Source of the DNA: Prevotellaceae bacterium UBA7028
GTDB taxonomy: Bacteria > Bacteroidota > Bacteroidia > Bacteroidales > Bacteroidaceae
Direction of reading: 5' to 3'
DNA: 19,889 nt
NCBI GenBank assembly: GCA_002494215.1
Contig: DLBF01000112.1
Span: 2,039-21,927 of the forward strand
The stretch's first letter is position 1; each line of letters starts with the position of its first letter. Under the pieces are notes generated by a model. It searched no databases. It had not been told where the DNA came from and saw only the letters and a list, made by a program, of their open reading frames with translations. Position numbers and translations under genes: made by a program. Of the stretch, positions 7,741 to 15,495 are shown piece by piece.

Positions 7741-8373
7741 CTATTCTTTCACCCTTATCAGCGTCAGACCGTCGCGGAGGGGAAGGATAACCTTTTCTAC
7801 TCTGTCGTCTTTGGCTATTAGGTCGTTGAAAGCTTGAACACCTTGCGTTTGTAGATCGCTCTCGCGAGGATGGTCCTCCAATACATGGCCATACCATAGC
7901 GTGTTGTCGGCAATGATGTAACCGCCCTTGCGCATACGTGGCAGAATCATCTGGTAATATTCTACATATTGGCGCTTGTCGGCATCAATAAAGGCAAGGT
8001 CCCAGATGATATCCATCAGGGGGACCAACTGCAGGGCATCGCCAATATGCAGATGCAGTTTGTTGGCATACTTACTGCCATCAAGCCATTTACGGATAAA
8101 GTCTTCCTGCTCGTCGAAGATTTCGAAGGTGTGCAGTTCGGCGCCTTCGCCCAATCCTTCTGCCATGCTGAGGGCGCTGTATCCACTGAAGGTGCCCAAC
8201 TCCAATACCATCCTAGGGCGAATCATCTGAACAAGCATCTTCAGCAGACGGCCCTGTAGATGTCCGCTTGCCATCTGCCCATAAGACAGCCTGAGCTGTG
8301 TATCTCGCCACAGCTCATGCAGATAATCTCCCTCAGCATCAATATGATGCAGTATGTATTCTTCTATATTCAA
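7741..8373 (-). CDS. SAM-dependent O-methyltransferase (CCoAOMT-like, class I)
   Basis: Cytoplasmic methyltransferase of 210 residues, similar to small bacterial catechol/caffeoyl-CoA O-methyltransferases. SAM-binding motif I is VLELGTFSGYS (residues 56-66). The metal-associated acidic positions of this group are seen in FIDADKRQYVEYY and IIADNTLWYG. The length and N-terminal helix (MNIEEYILHHI) fit the family, so the start looks right. The substrate is unknown; candidates are catechol-type small molecules. It lies downstream of aroQ on the same strand, separated by the 130-bp stretch that holds array C. The array ends only 8 bp before this start codon, and no TAnnTTTG box was found, so its transcription source is unclear. 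Confidence 0.93.
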   Translation of the reverse strand: MNIEEYILHHIDAEGDYLHELWRDTQLRLSYGQMASGHLQGRLLKMLVQMIRPRMVLELGTFSGYSALSMAEGLGEGAELHTFEIFDEQEDFIRKWLDGSKYANKLHLHIGDALQLVPLMDIIWDLAFIDADKRQYVEYYQMILPRMRKGGYIIADNTLWYGHVLEDHPRESDLQTQGVQAFNDLIAKDDRVEKVILPLRDGLTLIRVKE

Positions 8374-8381
8374 TTTGTCTA

Positions 8382-8500
8382 GTTTAGAGTTGAAAGTTTA
8401 GAGTTTAGAGTCAGTTTAAAAAGTGTAGAGTTGACGGTTAAATCTTTGTTTAATCTTTGAACTATCAACTGTCTCTAATCTCTCAACTCTAATCTCTCAA
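8382..8500. repeat. Heptamer array C, two opposed arms
   Basis: Left arm 8382-8416 is five 7-nt units related to GTTTAGA. Right arm 8473-8500 is four units alternating CTCTAAT and CTCTCAA, which on the minus strand read as ATTAGAG/TTGAGAG, the same unit family in opposite orientation. Together the arms form a long imperfect inverted repeat around about 55 AT-rich bases. The element fills almost the whole gap between aroQ (3 bp away) and the O-methyltransferase start (8 bp away). Nothing else recognisable is in the gap. Confidence 0.85.
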
Positions 8501-8502
8501 CT

Positions 8503-8940
8503 TTATTCTTCGGATGAGGAAGCCTTGTCTATCAATGCTTCGATGGCAAGGCGGTAGCTGTCGAGACCAAAGCCGCATATGACGCCCAGACATCCAGGGC
8601 TGATGAGGCTCTTACGACGAAATTCCTCGCGCTGGTGAACGTTGCTGATGTGTACTTCTACGGCAGGAGTGCTTACGCTCTTCAGGGCATCGAGAATTGC
8701 AACACTGGTATGTGTGTAGGCGCCGGCATTCAAGACAATACCATCGCGGTCGAAACCAACCTCTTGGATTTTGTTGATGATTTCACCCTCCAGATTGCTC
8801 TGGTAATAGTCGATGCGCACCTGTGGAAAACGTGTACGCAGATCCTTCAGGTAGTCTGCCCAAGCTTTCTTTCCGTAAATCTCTGGCTCACGAACGCCCA
8901 ATAAATTCAAGTTGGGGCCGTTGATAATTTGTATTCTCAT
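8503..8940 (-). CDS. aroQ: Type II 3-dehydroquinate dehydratase AroQ
   Basis: Converts 3-dehydroquinate to 3-dehydroshikimate in the shikimate pathway to aromatic amino acids and folate; dodecameric cytoplasmic enzyme. Type II hallmarks are intact: IINGPNLNLLG with the following REPEIYG loop (catalytic Arg and lid Tyr), the YQSNLEGEIIN segment, LNAGAYTHTSVAI with the Asn and catalytic His, VHISNVHQREEFR, and the C-terminal GFGLDSYRLAIEAL. The 145-residue length is standard. The start at 8940 places MRIQIINGPN at the N-terminus as usual; an in-frame ATG at 8967 would add nine basic residues and lies within the predicted -7 box, so it is rejected. The protein ends in a short acidic SSSEE tail three bases from array C. 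It diverges from xerD. Confidence 0.97.
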   Translation of the reverse strand: MRIQIINGPNLNLLGVREPEIYGKKAWADYLKDLRTRFPQVRIDYYQSNLEGEIINKIQEVGFDRDGIVLNAGAYTHTSVAILDALKSVSTPAVEVHISNVHQREEFRRKSLISPGCLGVICGFGLDSYRLAIEALIDKASSSEE

Positions 8941-8958
8941 AATTTTTCTGTACTTTTG
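8928..8958 (+). promoter_or_regulatory. Putative xerD promoter, overlapping the aroQ start codon
   Basis: TTTG at 8928-8931 and TACTTTTG at 8951-8958 are 19 nt apart, an exact Bacteroidota -33/-7 pair reading toward xerD. The aroQ start codon (8938-8940) sits between the two boxes. Transcription from here would give a leader of about 36 nt to the TTG at 9001. Confidence 0.6.
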
Positions 8959-8964
8959 CCGGTA

Positions 8965-8972
8965 CAAAGATA
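8965..8972 (-). promoter_or_regulatory. Putative -7 box for aroQ
   Basis: Reads TATCTTTG on the minus strand, a perfect TAnnTTTG match, giving a leader under 20 nt to the aroQ start. No good -33 element is seen. It lies just downstream of the opposing xerD -7 box, so the two promoters would interfere. Confidence 0.55.
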
Positions 8973-9000
8973 GGAAAAATAGACGAACGAACGTGTATTA

Positions 9001-9972
9001 TTGTACAAATTTAATATAAACGACAAAGTTTTGGGTTATCAGTTCACAAATACAGGCACTATATCCCCTCAGATTCTGAGGCGTTATATGCAATATCTCA
9101 GATTGGAGCGGTCCTATACGGGCAATACGTTGGATGCCTATGTCAGGGATCTGCAAAAGTTGTTGAACTATTATGCTGATTTGGGTATTGACTTCCGTCG
9201 TGTCACGTTGGAACAGTTGGATCAGTTCTCTGGCACCCTTCAGGAACTGGGTGTTCAGCCACGTAGTGTGGCCCGCATACTGAGTGGTGTTCGTTCTTTC
9301 TACAGGTTCCTCGTATTGGAGAAGGAAATAGAAACCGATCCGACGGAGTTGTTGGAGAATCCGCAGATAGGAAAACACTTGCCCGAGGTGCTGAGCATTC
9401 AGGAGATAGACGACATAGAGCAGGTTATCGACAAAAGCAAAGCTCAGGGTGTGAGGGATGTCGCCATCATAGAAATGCTGTATAGCTGCGGATTGCGCAT
9501 CAGCGAGTTGTGCAACTTGAAGATGAGTGAGCTGTTTCTGGAGGAAGGCTACATCCGAGTTCATGGAAAGGGTAGGAAGGAACGCTTGGTTCCTATTGGC
9601 GAGCAAGCTATAGAAAAGCTGCGCCAATGGTTTGTAATACGGACGGGCGTAAAAGCCAAACCAGGTCATGAGGATTATGTGTTCATCAGTACCAAGAGAG
9701 GGACCAAGTTAAGTCGTATCACACTTTTTGTCTATATCAAGGACTATGCGCAGCGGGCTGGAATACAGAAGAATATCAGTCCGCACACATTTCGCCATAG
9801 CTTTGCCACACACTTGTTGGAGGGCGGTGCCAACCTACGGGCCATCCAAGCAATGTTGGGTCACGAGGATATTTCCACGACAGAAATCTATATGCACATA
9901 GACAGAAGCCATTTGCGCGAAGAGATTTTGGAACATCACCCTAGGAATATAAGAGTGAAGAATGAAGAGTGA
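9001..9972 (+). CDS. xerD: Tyrosine recombinase XerD (probable non-ATG start)
   Basis: Site-specific recombinase acting at dif to resolve chromosome dimers. The N-terminal SAM-like core-binding domain (LRRYMQYLRLERSYTGNTLDAY) is followed by the catalytic domain. All active-site residues are present: Arg166 (SCGLRISEL), the beta-hairpin Lys (VHGKGRKERLVP), HTFRH (His and Arg), LGHEDIS (His) and nucleophile Tyr297 in EIYMHI. No ATG exists on this strand between 8941 and 9087. The first ATG, at 9088, would cut into the first helix and lose about 11 conserved residues, so a TTG at 9001 or 9031 is likelier. The last five codons and the stop lie in array D, so the tail VKNEE is repeat-encoded. Assignment to XerD rather than another Xer family member rests on general similarity. 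Confidence 0.9.
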   Translation: MYKFNINDKVLGYQFTNTGTISPQILRRYMQYLRLERSYTGNTLDAYVRDLQKLLNYYADLGIDFRRVTLEQLDQFSGTLQELGVQPRSVARILSGVRSFYRFLVLEKEIETDPTELLENPQIGKHLPEVLSIQEIDDIEQVIDKSKAQGVRDVAIIEMLYSCGLRISELCNLKMSELFLEEGYIRVHGKGRKERLVPIGEQAIEKLRQWFVIRTGVKAKPGHEDYVFISTKRGTKLSRITLFVYIKDYAQRAGIQKNISPHTFRHSFATHLLEGGANLRAIQAMLGHEDISTTEIYMHIDRSHLREEILEHHPRNIRVKNEE

Positions 9973-10013
9973 AGAATTGTGAATTGTTCAAAGATTCTTC
10001 ACTCTTCATTCTT
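9955..10013. repeat. Heptamer array D with 20-bp inverted repeat
   Basis: Three GTGAAGA/ATGAAGA units begin at 9955 and lead into GTGAATTG-type sequence like that of array A. 9958-9977 pairs perfectly with 9994-10013 around a 16-nt loop. The left arm contains the xerD stop codon (9970-9972). The hairpin lies before the next promoter and may terminate xerD transcription, but it is AT-rich and lacks a clean T-run. The right end abuts the -33 region of the following operon. Confidence 0.85.
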
Positions 10014-10040
10014 TGTTCTTCATTAAATTTTGTATCTTTG
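10012..10040 (+). promoter_or_regulatory. Putative promoter of the OmpA/TPR lipoprotein operon
   Basis: TATCTTTG at 10033-10040 matches the -7 consensus exactly. TTTG at 10012-10015 lies 17 nt upstream, slightly short of the usual 19-21 spacing. The leader to the ATG at 10072 is about 25 nt and AT-rich, with no Shine-Dalgarno. The -33 element overlaps the edge of array D. Confidence 0.65.
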
Positions 10041-10071
10041 CACGCAAAATTGATATAAGGTTAAAATAATT

Positions 10072-11760
10072 ATGCAAAAATCACAGATTGTTTTGATGAC
10101 AACAGCCGTAGTTGCATTGTCATCTTGTAGTAAGCTTGGAAAGCTTAGTTCGGATAACTTTACTGTTACTCCTACACCCCTTGAGGCTGTTGGTGGACAG
10201 GTTCCCGCTACTATTAATGGTACTTTCCCCGTTAAGTATATGAAGAAGAAGGCTCAGGTTACCGTTACTCCTGTCCTGAAGTATCAGGGTGGTGAGGCGG
10301 AAGGCCAGAGTGCTACTTTCCAGGGAGAGAAGGTTGAAGGCAATGCCACAACTATCAACTACAAGGCTGGTGGCACTTATGCAATGAAGACCAACTTTGC
10401 CTATATCGAGCCTATGATCTCAAGCGAGCTGTATGCTCGTTTCGATGCTAAGTTAGGCAAGAAGACTGTTTCTATCCCCGAGGTTAAGATTGGTTACGGT
10501 GTATTGGCAACAAGCCAGTTGCTGAACCGTTGTGCCATAACTGGCGCTACAGCTCCCGACGGTTATCAGCGTATCATTGCTCAGAAGCAGGAGGCTAACA
10601 TCAAGTTCTTGATCAATCAGGCTAACCTTCGTGCCAGCGAGCTGAACAATGTCAGCATCAAGGAGTTGGGTAAGATACTGAAGGAGATTAACGACAACGA
10701 GGAGACTCGTGCTCTGCAGAACATCGAGGTTAGTGCTTATGCCAGCCCTGATGGCAAGTACGACTTCAACGAGAAGTTGGCAGAGAAGCGTCAGAATGTC
10801 AGCAGCGATTACCTGAAGGGTGAGTTGAAGAAGATTCGCATGAAGGCTGACGTAGATACCAAGTATACTGCTGAGGACTGGGAAGGTTTCCAGGAGTTGG
10901 TATCTAAGAGCAACCTGCAGGATAAGGAGATTATCCTCCGCGTCCTTTCTATGTATCAGGAGCCCGAAGAGCGTGAGCAGCAGATTAGCAACATGAGCGA
11001 GGTTTATACAGATATCAAGGAGAGCATTCTGCCTGAGTTGCGTCGTGCTCGTCTGATTGTTAACTATGAGGTTATCGGTCGCAGCGACGAGCAGATTCTG
11101 GAGCAGTACCAGCAGGATCCCAGCAAGCTCAGTGTTGAGGAGATGGTTTATGGTGCCAACAAGCTGACTAAGGATGAGGCTACCCGCAAGCAGTGGAACG
11201 AGACTATTGCTAAGCAGTATCCCAGCGACTATCGCGCCCTGAACAATATGGCACAGCAGGCTATTGCTGCTGGTAATACCGAAGTTGCCAACAATTACCT
11301 GAAGCAGGCTGCCAGTGTAAGCAAAAACGCACCCGAGGTTAACACCAACCTGGCTTTGCTGGCACTGAAGAACGGCGATGTAAACGCTGCAGAGACTTAC
11401 CTTGCAAAGGGTAGTGGTTCTGATACCTTCAAGGAGGTTATGGGTAACCTGAACATTGCCAAGGGCAACTACACACAGGCTGCCTCTGACTTGGCTGGTA
11501 CTAACACCAACAGTGCTGCTCTGGCTCAGATTTTGGCTAAGGACTATACCAGCGCCAAGAAGACTCTTGCTGCTGTTAAGAATGCCGATGCTATCACTAG
11601 CTATCTGCAGGCTGTTTTGGCTGCTCGTACTGGCGACACCACAACATTGGCATCAGCTCTCAAGAGCGCTATCCAGCAGGATAGTACTTTGGCTGCCCGT
11701 GCTGCCAACGACCTGGAGTTTGCAAAATATGCAAGCATTATTAAGGGTATAATCAAGTAA
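10072..11760 (+). CDS. Lipoprotein with OmpA-like and TPR domains
   Basis: Envelope protein of 562 residues. The signal sequence ends in the lipobox LSSC (Cys19). Residues about 25-200 form an uncharacterised region rich in beta strands. An OmpA-like peptidoglycan-binding segment follows at about 213-330, recognisable from VSAYASPDGKYDFNEKL and the following EKRQNVSSDYL. The C-terminal part (about 380-540) is Ala/Asn-rich helical sequence with TPR spacing (YRALNNMAQQAIAAGN; NLALLALKNGDVNAAETYL). This arrangement suggests a peptidoglycan-tethered outer-membrane scaffold. Codon choice (GCT, AAG, CAG, CGT) is strongly biased, like secDF and unlike the flanking genes, suggesting high expression. 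It is first in a packed run: the next gene's ATG follows its stop immediately. The exact function is unknown. Confidence 0.82.
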   Translation: MQKSQIVLMTTAVVALSSCSKLGKLSSDNFTVTPTPLEAVGGQVPATINGTFPVKYMKKKAQVTVTPVLKYQGGEAEGQSATFQGEKVEGNATTINYKAGGTYAMKTNFAYIEPMISSELYARFDAKLGKKTVSIPEVKIGYGVLATSQLLNRCAITGATAPDGYQRIIAQKQEANIKFLINQANLRASELNNVSIKELGKILKEINDNEETRALQNIEVSAYASPDGKYDFNEKLAEKRQNVSSDYLKGELKKIRMKADVDTKYTAEDWEGFQELVSKSNLQDKEIILRVLSMYQEPEEREQQISNMSEVYTDIKESILPELRRARLIVNYEVIGRSDEQILEQYQQDPSKLSVEEMVYGANKLTKDEATRKQWNETIAKQYPSDYRALNNMAQQAIAAGNTEVANNYLKQAASVSKNAPEVNTNLALLALKNGDVNAAETYLAKGSGSDTFKEVMGNLNIAKGNYTQAASDLAGTNTNSAALAQILAKDYTSAKKTLAAVKNADAITSYLQAVLAARTGDTTTLASALKSAIQQDSTLAARAANDLEFAKYASIIKGIIK

Positions 11761-12795
11761 ATGAAATTCAAGCTATTTTATATAGCATTCCTGCTCGCCC
11801 TGCTCAGTTGCAGCAATCACCCCGGACAAGTTTTGATTCAGGGTAGTTTTGCTCACCTTGAGCAGGGTGAGTTTTATATTTACAGCCCCAGCGGAGGAAC
11901 GGACCGTTTGGATACGCTTCATATCCAGAATGGCGAATTCGAGTACATGGCATCCATAGATGGGGACGCCATATTCCATCTGATGTACCCCAACTTCTCA
12001 GAGCTAACCATTTTTGCTCGTCCGGGTGACGATATTGAAATTGTTGGCGATGCCCAGAATCTGAGTGCAGTGGAAGTGAAGGGAACGAAGGATAATGAGG
12101 CATACACCGAATTCAGGAAACGCATAAAGGACCTTTCTGACAAGGAGGTGCGCAATGTTGCTCAGCAATATACATTGGAAAATCCCACACTGGCTCTTAG
12201 CCGTTATCTTTTTTCAACGTATTTCCTCCTGAACGATAGTGTCCCGCAGGCTCAGATAACGGAAATCTTTGACAGTCTGTGTCGTGCCTGTCCTGATGAT
12301 GTGGAGCTGAGTAAGCTGTCCCGCGCTGTTCGTTCACATGGTATGCTGGGCGAAGGCCAGGAATTACCTGATTTTAAATTGAAAACCCGTCCCTCTTTCT
12401 TCAACGATGAAGAGGGGGGAGAGATATCCACAGAAGATTTTCGTGGCAATTACCTGTTAATCTCATTCTGGGCTAGTTGGAAGAGTGGCTCGCAAAGTGC
12501 ACTCTACCGTACCCGTAGATTCCGTAGGGAAATGAAAGAAAAAGGTATAAAGGTAAATGCCATCAGCTATTCGCTTGATGCAGAATCCTCAGCCCTTGCA
12601 AGGGTCGAGAAGAACGATAGTGTCGATTATTATAGCTATTGTGATTTCCAGTGCTTCAATAGTCCGCTTGTTCAGAAATGGGGAATTAGCGATTTGCCGT
12701 ATTTTGTTCTTATAGATGCAAATTTGAAGATAGTTGCCTTCGGTTCAGATTGGCAACGTGATATAGAGCCTCATATTCAGAAATTATGCTTGTAA
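11761..12795 (+). CDS. TlpA-like thioredoxin-fold lipoprotein lacking CxxC (DUF4369-type N-terminus)
   Basis: Envelope lipoprotein of 344 residues with lipobox LLSC (Cys17). The N-terminal half (about 23-120) resembles the DUF4369 beta domain ([28 protein letters not shown]). The C-terminal half (about 195-344) is an AhpC/TSA-thioredoxin fold: [14 protein letters not shown], then [12 protein letters not shown], a conserved LPYFVLID with cis-proline, and a C-terminal helix. At the redox site Lys241 and Ser244 stand where both cysteines should be (WKSGS), so thiol exchange is not expected; a binding or chaperone role is possible. It begins directly after the preceding stop codon and overlaps comM by 10 bp, implying translational coupling. 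Family assignment is good, function unknown. Confidence 0.87.
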   Translation: MKFKLFYIAFLLALLSCSNHPGQVLIQGSFAHLEQGEFYIYSPSGGTDRLDTLHIQNGEFEYMASIDGDAIFHLMYPNFSELTIFARPGDDIEIVGDAQNLSAVEVKGTKDNEAYTEFRKRIKDLSDKEVRNVAQQYTLENPTLALSRYLFSTYFLLNDSVPQAQITEIFDSLCRACPDDVELSKLSRAVRSHGMLGEGQELPDFKLKTRPSFFNDEEGGEISTEDFRGNYLLISFWASWKSGSQSALYRTRRFRREMKEKGIKVNAISYSLDAESSALARVEKNDSVDYYSYCDFQCFNSPLVQKWGISDLPYFVLIDANLKIVAFGSDWQRDIEPHIQKLCL

Positions 12796-14327
12796 AAGTT
12801 TACGGTGCAACAGTGCAGGGTTTACAGGCTGTGTCGGTAACCATCGAGGTTAACGCTACCAGAGGCTGTAGATTTGTCATGGTGGGTCTGCCCGACAGTG
12901 CAGTTAAGGAAAGCCATGAGCGAATCATGGCAGCCATCGAGAATAGCGGTTATAGATTCCCAACCAGACAGATTACCGTTAACTTAGCTCCTGCCGATGT
13001 GAGGAAGGAAGGTTCCGGCTTGGATCTTCCTTTGGCAATGGGAATCCTTGCTACAGAAGGCGAGGTGGACGTAAACCTGCTGAATCGCTATATGATGGTT
13101 GGCGAACTGAGTCTTGATGGTTCCCTGATGCCGATAAAAGGTGCATTGCCTATAGCCATCAAAGCCAGAGAATTAGGATATGAGGGCCTTTTCGTTCCAG
13201 AAGAAAATATCCGTGAGGCTGCCGTTGTGAACAAGCTCAAGGTCTATGGCGTGCGTCATATCAATCAGGTGGTGGGACACCTTAATGGAATGCACCCATT
13301 AGAACCGACGGTCATTAATACGCGCGCTGAATTTTATGCTCAGCAGAGTGACTTTGAACTGGACTTTGCAGATGTTAAGGGTCAGGAACATGTAAAGCGT
13401 GCTATGGAGATTGCGGCAGCTGGAGGTCATAATCTAATTATGATAGGCCCTCCGGGCAGTGGAAAAAGTATGATGGCAAAGCGTCTTCCTGGCATTTTGC
13501 CTCCCTTATCTTTGCAGGAGAGTTTAGAGACAACCCAGATACATTCCGTTGCTGGTAAGTTACCTGGTAACTGCTCACTGATTGCGCACAGACCCTTCCG
13601 CTCACCGCATCACACTGTTTCGCAGGTGGCTTTGGTGGGAGGCGGCTCTAATCCTCAGCCGGGCGAGATTAGCTTGGCTCATAACGGAGTTCTTTTCTGC
13701 GATGAGTTGCCAGAGTTCCAGCGTAGTACCTTGGAGGTTCTTCGTCAGCCATTGGAGGATAGGGTTATAAACATTTCGCGTGCCAAGTATAGTATATCTT
13801 ATCCTTGCTCTTTTATGTTTGTTGCCAGTATGAATCCCTGTCCTTGTGGCTATTACAATCATCCTACCAAGCAATGTTGCTGTACGCCAGGGCAGATCGT
13901 CCGTTATCTGAATAAAATCTCGGGACCTTTGCTTGATCGTATAGATATACAATGTGAGATAACGCCTCTTTCCTTTGATGAACTCAGTCGTACGGCTCCA
14001 GGCGAGAGTAGTGCTACGATTCGAGAACGAGTAGTTCGTGCCCGCCAGATACAGGAGGAGCGTTATAAGGAAGAACCTTCGGTACACTGCAATGCTCAGA
14101 TGACAAGCAGACTGATGCATCGTTATGCCGAACCGGCACCCGAGGATATGGAGATGCTTCGCGAGGCTATGAACCGTCTTCAACTTTCTGCACGAGCTTA
14201 TGACCGTATCCTGCGTGTTGCCCGTACGATTGCGGACCTTGAGGGTTCGGAGAAAATCCAGACGCATCATCTGCAGGAAGCCATAGGCTATCGTAATCTT
14301 GACAGAGGTGATTGGGCTGAGAGATGA
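12786..14327 (+). CDS. comM: ComM/YifB family AAA+ ATPase (Mg chelatase-like)
   Basis: Hexameric AAA+ helicase which in naturally transformable bacteria promotes branch migration during integration of transforming DNA; it also occurs widely in bacteria not known to be competent. The 513 residues follow the family plan: N-terminal Lon/ChlI-like domain ([32 protein letters not shown]), Walker A GPPGSGKS at 221-228, Walker [11 protein letters not shown] near 302-311, the Cys-rich loop [16 protein letters not shown], sensor/arginine region GPLLDRIDI, and the C-terminal lid ending [12 protein letters not shown] with HLQEAIGYR. The start overlaps the end of the preceding gene. It is 34 bp upstream of the radical SAM gene. 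A competence role here is inference only. Confidence 0.95.
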   Translation: MLVKVYGATVQGLQAVSVTIEVNATRGCRFVMVGLPDSAVKESHERIMAAIENSGYRFPTRQITVNLAPADVRKEGSGLDLPLAMGILATEGEVDVNLLNRYMMVGELSLDGSLMPIKGALPIAIKARELGYEGLFVPEENIREAAVVNKLKVYGVRHINQVVGHLNGMHPLEPTVINTRAEFYAQQSDFELDFADVKGQEHVKRAMEIAAAGGHNLIMIGPPGSGKSMMAKRLPGILPPLSLQESLETTQIHSVAGKLPGNCSLIAHRPFRSPHHTVSQVALVGGGSNPQPGEISLAHNGVLFCDELPEFQRSTLEVLRQPLEDRVINISRAKYSISYPCSFMFVASMNPCPCGYYNHPTKQCCCTPGQIVRYLNKISGPLLDRIDIQCEITPLSFDELSRTAPGESSATIRERVVRARQIQEERYKEEPSVHCNAQMTSRLMHRYAEPAPEDMEMLREAMNRLQLSARAYDRILRVARTIADLEGSEKIQTHHLQEAIGYRNLDRGDWAER

Positions 14328-14361
14328 TAATTAATTCACAGCAAAACAATAGAGAATACTT

Positions 14362-15426
14362 ATGATGGAAAGAATCAACAAGCGTCGTCTGAAGCTATTG
14401 TGGAAGTTGGTGAAGACTACAAGGATCAATCGAGACTTCTTTAGGTATGTGGGCAACCATATTGCCAAAGCAAAATTAGACAGGAAGAAGACATTGAAAG
14501 TTGTTCATCCTACAAATGTGATGATTGAACTGGGGAATGTATGTAATTTACATTGTTCCATGTGTCCGCGTGAACATGAGTATGGCAAGGCGATGGATGT
14601 TGGCTTTATGCCTTTGGAAAAAGCCATGCAGATTATCGAGCAGATTTATCCCTATTTGGATTCATGTGGATTGACCGGTTTAGGCGAAACATTCCTATAT
14701 CCTCACCTTCTGGAGGTTGTCAAATATATAAAATCAAAGAAAAGAAGCATTATTATTACGGTGTCCACCAATGCTCACTTTCGTGGATTCCAGGAGGCAA
14801 TAGAACCCGTATTACCTTATATCGACAATATACAGTTCTCTGTCGATGGTATTGGTGAAACGTACAATTCTATCCGTAAGGGAGCCGACTTTAACGTTTT
14901 AAGGGAAAACATCGAGTTCGTCATGCAGAAAGGGAAGAATGTGGTTTGTATGATTAACTGTGTTGTTATGCCGGAAAACTATAAGCAAATGGCTGATATA
15001 GTTTCTTTTGGCCATGAGATGGGCATTCGTTATGTCAACTTCAACTGCATGAGCATTGCCTCCCAACCAACGATGGACAGAAATTTTTATGACTTCTTTA
15101 CATCCAAGGAATTCTTGGTAGCTGTGGAGGATATGAAAGGCAAAAGCATTTGTTATAAGGAAATGGAAGTTGTTGGGCCCGATTATCCGTCGGATGGTGA
15201 GTTTTGCGATTGCGGCTTCCCTTGGGAATATCCTTATATAACTTGGGATGGTTATTATGTGCCATGCTGTGGAAAGCCATTCCCCAAGTTGCTAAATTTC
15301 GGAAATGTGTTCTCTGACGACATAATGACTGTATTGAACTCAAAGGAGGCGCAAAATTTCAGAAAGTTATGGCAAAATAACACCCCGCCAGCTTATTGCC
15401 ATAATTGTCAGTTGACAAGGAATTAA
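14362..15426 (+). CDS. Radical SAM protein with SPASM-like C-terminal cysteines
   Basis: A 354-residue radical SAM enzyme. The [4Fe-4S] motif CNLHCSMC gives Cys61, Cys65 and Cys68, followed by the usual GLGETFLYP (SAM-binding GGE-type loop), an STNAHF strand and FSVDGIGETYNSIRKG. The C-terminal part has cysteines at 282, 284, 302, 303, 346 and 349 (FCDCGF, VPCCGK, CHNC), the pattern of a SPASM/twitch auxiliary cluster. Related proteins modify peptides or act on sugars and other small molecules. No precursor peptide gene is recognisable next to it, so the substrate is unknown. Codon use is more AT-ending than in the lipoprotein upstream. It is last in the run starting at 10072, with a hairpin terminator downstream. 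An alternative start is the second Met at 14365. Confidence 0.88.
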   Translation: MMERINKRRLKLLWKLVKTTRINRDFFRYVGNHIAKAKLDRKKTLKVVHPTNVMIELGNVCNLHCSMCPREHEYGKAMDVGFMPLEKAMQIIEQIYPYLDSCGLTGLGETFLYPHLLEVVKYIKSKKRSIIITVSTNAHFRGFQEAIEPVLPYIDNIQFSVDGIGETYNSIRKGADFNVLRENIEFVMQKGKNVVCMINCVVMPENYKQMADIVSFGHEMGIRYVNFNCMSIASQPTMDRNFYDFFTSKEFLVAVEDMKGKSICYKEMEVVGPDYPSDGEFCDCGFPWEYPYITWDGYYVPCCGKPFPKLLNFGNVFSDDIMTVLNSKEAQNFRKLWQNNTPPAYCHNCQLTRN

Positions 15427-15462
15427 CGGAACTGATCTGTCCGGAAGTTCAATATAAAAGCA

Positions 15463-15495
15463 AAGCGCGCTGTTCGTGATTGAAGCAGCGCGCTT
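15463..15495. terminator. GC-rich hairpin terminator between radical SAM and HU genes
   Basis: AAGCGCGCTG (15463-15472) pairs perfectly with CAGCGCGCTT (15486-15495) around a 13-nt loop. T-rich sequence follows on the minus strand and a short GATTTCT on the plus strand. It sits between convergent genes and can serve both, with the minus side (HU) the better fit. Confidence 0.85.

Noticed and set aside
8998..9669. A 223-codon open frame on the minus strand opposite xerD
   Set aside because: It overlaps the complete catalytic xerD frame; its Leu/Gln-rich translation is typical of antisense shadows.
4..10013. Short periodic repeats as CRISPR arrays
   Set aside because: The units are 7 nt, directly abutting, with no 28-40 nt repeats, no unique spacers and no cas genes nearby.
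8928..10040. XerD-like gene as an integrase of a mobile element with att sites
   Set aside because: It has full XerD architecture, is flanked by housekeeping genes, and has no tRNA, cargo or flanking direct repeats other than the heptamer array.
12420..12795. Frameshift or assembly error explaining the missing CxxC in the thioredoxin-like protein
   Set aside because: The frame is continuous with family-typical sequence on both sides of WKSGS, so substitution rather than indel is the simpler reading.
13602..14270. A 222-codon open frame on the minus strand opposite comM
   Set aside because: It lies wholly within the conserved ComM coding sequence and its translation resembles no protein family.
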